From Candidatus Bathyarchaeota archaeon (GTDB lineage Archaea; Thermoproteota; Bathyarchaeia; RBG-16-48-13; GCA-020355125), in contig JAUWWH010000064.1 in the NCBI GenBank assembly GCA_030617005.1, positions 1 to 5,980 on the forward strand: DNA of 5,980 nucleotides, in the 5' to 3' direction. The notes beneath the pieces were generated by a model that had not been told where the DNA came from, made no database searches, and was given only the letters and a program-made list of their open reading frames with translations. Each line of letters begins with the position of its first letter. The stretch's first letter is position 1. A program made the position numbers and the translations under genes. Shown piece by piece: positions 5,117 to 5,980 of this stretch.

Positions 5117-5980
5117 TTAGGAGATTCGAAGCAGGGATTTGAGTCCCCCAATCATCTCTTTCAGTTGTGCTATGGATCGAGTCTTAAACAACTGTTTAAA
5201 GATGTATTTTGGTCTGAAATAAAACTCTTTGTGAGCACGTCTATACGCAGCAACTACTTCTTCAGGTTCAGGTGCTCCTGGTAGTGTGAAAAGGGCTCGG
5301 TTAGCAGTGTGGTGGAACTCATCATAATTATCTATAAGGATTTTCCCACCTCTCTTTTGAATCATCTGCCACAACCGCGTTCCAGGATAAGGTGCTAATA
5401 TGTTGAAAACGGCAATATCTAAGTCAAGATCTTTTGCGAAAGCTATAGTCTTCTGCATAGTCTCAGGTGTGTCCCCTAAAAGTCCAAACATGAAAAAGCC
5501 AGCGACTCTTATTTTAGCTTTTTTAGTCATCTCAACTGTACGCTTAATCTGATCAAGTGTTATAGCCTTTGGAATAAGATCTAGAACTTCTTGAGATCCA
5601 GACTCCATTCCATAAGCGATGTAGTCACCTCCAGCCCTCTTAAATTTCTCAAGAAAAGAGGGTGTAATCTTATCAGCTCGTAAACCATTTGTTGCACGGA
5701 GGTAGATGTCAAGTTTTTTATAGACAATCATATCTAAAATTGTTTCTGCACGCTTCAAATCAAAGTTGAAGACATCATCCGCAATATCAATCTCCTTCAC
5801 ACCATATTCCTTAACGAGTAATTCAATCTCACCAACAACGTTTTCCGGAGATCGTGGTCTAAATCTGTGACTGAAAATGTTCTTATTACAAAAATAACAG
5901 GAATATGGACACCCCCTACTCGTTAGAACAGTAGCCCATGTAGCATACCGACTCGCAGCAGAACGGTAAGGTTTATCCAC
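5117..5980 (-). CDS. B12-binding-type radical SAM protein, N-terminus outside window
   Basis: The 287 visible residues are the catalytic and C-terminal part. The frame is open to the right edge, where the first codon is a GTG that is simply internal. The N-terminal cobalamin-binding domain, normally 150-190 residues, should lie beyond 5980. The canonical CX3CX2C is C24-PYS-C28-YF-C31 (visible numbering) within TSRGCPYSCYFC, followed by the family signature FRPRSPENVVGEI (40-52). SAM-site marks are IDIADDVF (64-71), YGMESGS (123-129), GFFMFGLLGDT (161-171) and APYPGTRLW (196-204). The segment after 240 (AYRRAHKEFYFRPKYI) is the kind of tail seen in B12 radical SAM proteins of lipid and hopanoid loci. 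Members of this class use a reduced iron-sulphur cluster and SAM to form a 5'-deoxyadenosyl radical, often with methylcobalamin as methyl donor. It is the first gene of the visible minus-strand block. Assignment to the class is firm even though the B12 domain is not seen; the substrate is unknown. Confidence 0.9.
   Translation of the reverse strand: MDKPYRSAASRYATWATVLTSRGCPYSCYFCNKNIFSHRFRPRSPENVVGEIELLVKEYGVKEIDIADDVFNFDLKRAETILDMIVYKKLDIYLRATNGLRADKITPSFLEKFKRAGGDYIAYGMESGSQEVLDLIPKAITLDQIKRTVEMTKKAKIRVAGFFMFGLLGDTPETMQKTIAFAKDLDLDIAVFNILAPYPGTRLWQMIQKRGGKILIDNYDEFHHTANRALFTLPGAPEPEEVVAAYRRAHKEFYFRPKYIFKQLFKTRSIAQLKEMIGGLKSLLRIS

Noticed and set aside
5110..5151. ATG at 5151 as start of the second radical SAM protein
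   Set aside because: It would overlap the previous gene by 35 nt, has no ribosome-binding site in favour, and adds residues unlike the family N-terminus; 5109 or 5103 fit better.

Overview
The window is most likely from an archaeon, probably an uncultivated lineage, but this is inference. The translation signals are of the GGTGA/GAGG type (for example GGTGA nine bases before the ATG at 786). GTG starts are plausible. AT-rich TATA-like elements, rather than bacterial -35/-10 pairs, lie at sensible distances upstream of several starts. Nothing here fixes the phylum. A bacterium with many GTG starts cannot be excluded.

Right to left, the minus strand carries a four-gene block from 5980 down to 980. 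First come two adjacent genes for cobalamin-binding-type radical SAM enzymes: the C-terminal two thirds of one, cut by the window edge, and a complete second one 7 nt further on. After a 101-nt gap that holds a possible promoter comes a polytopic membrane glycosyltransferase of the GT-C/GT87-like type. A soluble GT-B fold, family-4-like glycosyltransferase follows 18 nt later. The set looks like a locus for building and chemically modifying a lipid-linked or cell-surface glycan or lipid. A nucleotide-sugar-dependent glycosyltransferase would work on the cytosolic face, a polyprenyl-phosphate-sugar-dependent one in the membrane, and the radical SAM pair would methylate or rearrange an unactivated carbon of the lipid or glycan. 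The substrate is unknown.

Left of position 980 the character changes. A 57-codon plus-strand ORF (786-959) runs convergently into the glycosyltransferase gene, with only 20 nt between the stop codons. A possible 30-codon ORF (649-741) precedes it behind a very purine-rich ribosome-binding-like tract. A minus-strand gene (487 to beyond position 1) encodes an N-terminal four-cysteine zinc ribbon protein and is cut by the left edge. The roughly 300 nt between 488 and 785 are a divergent intergenic region with TATA-like elements and a short dyad, and no confident gene.

No tRNA, rRNA, CRISPR array, insertion sequence or long repeat was seen. The most noteworthy points are the expanded CX4CX2C cluster motif in the second radical SAM protein, the pairing of two related radical SAM enzymes with two different glycosyltransferase types, and the small ORFs in the left part.
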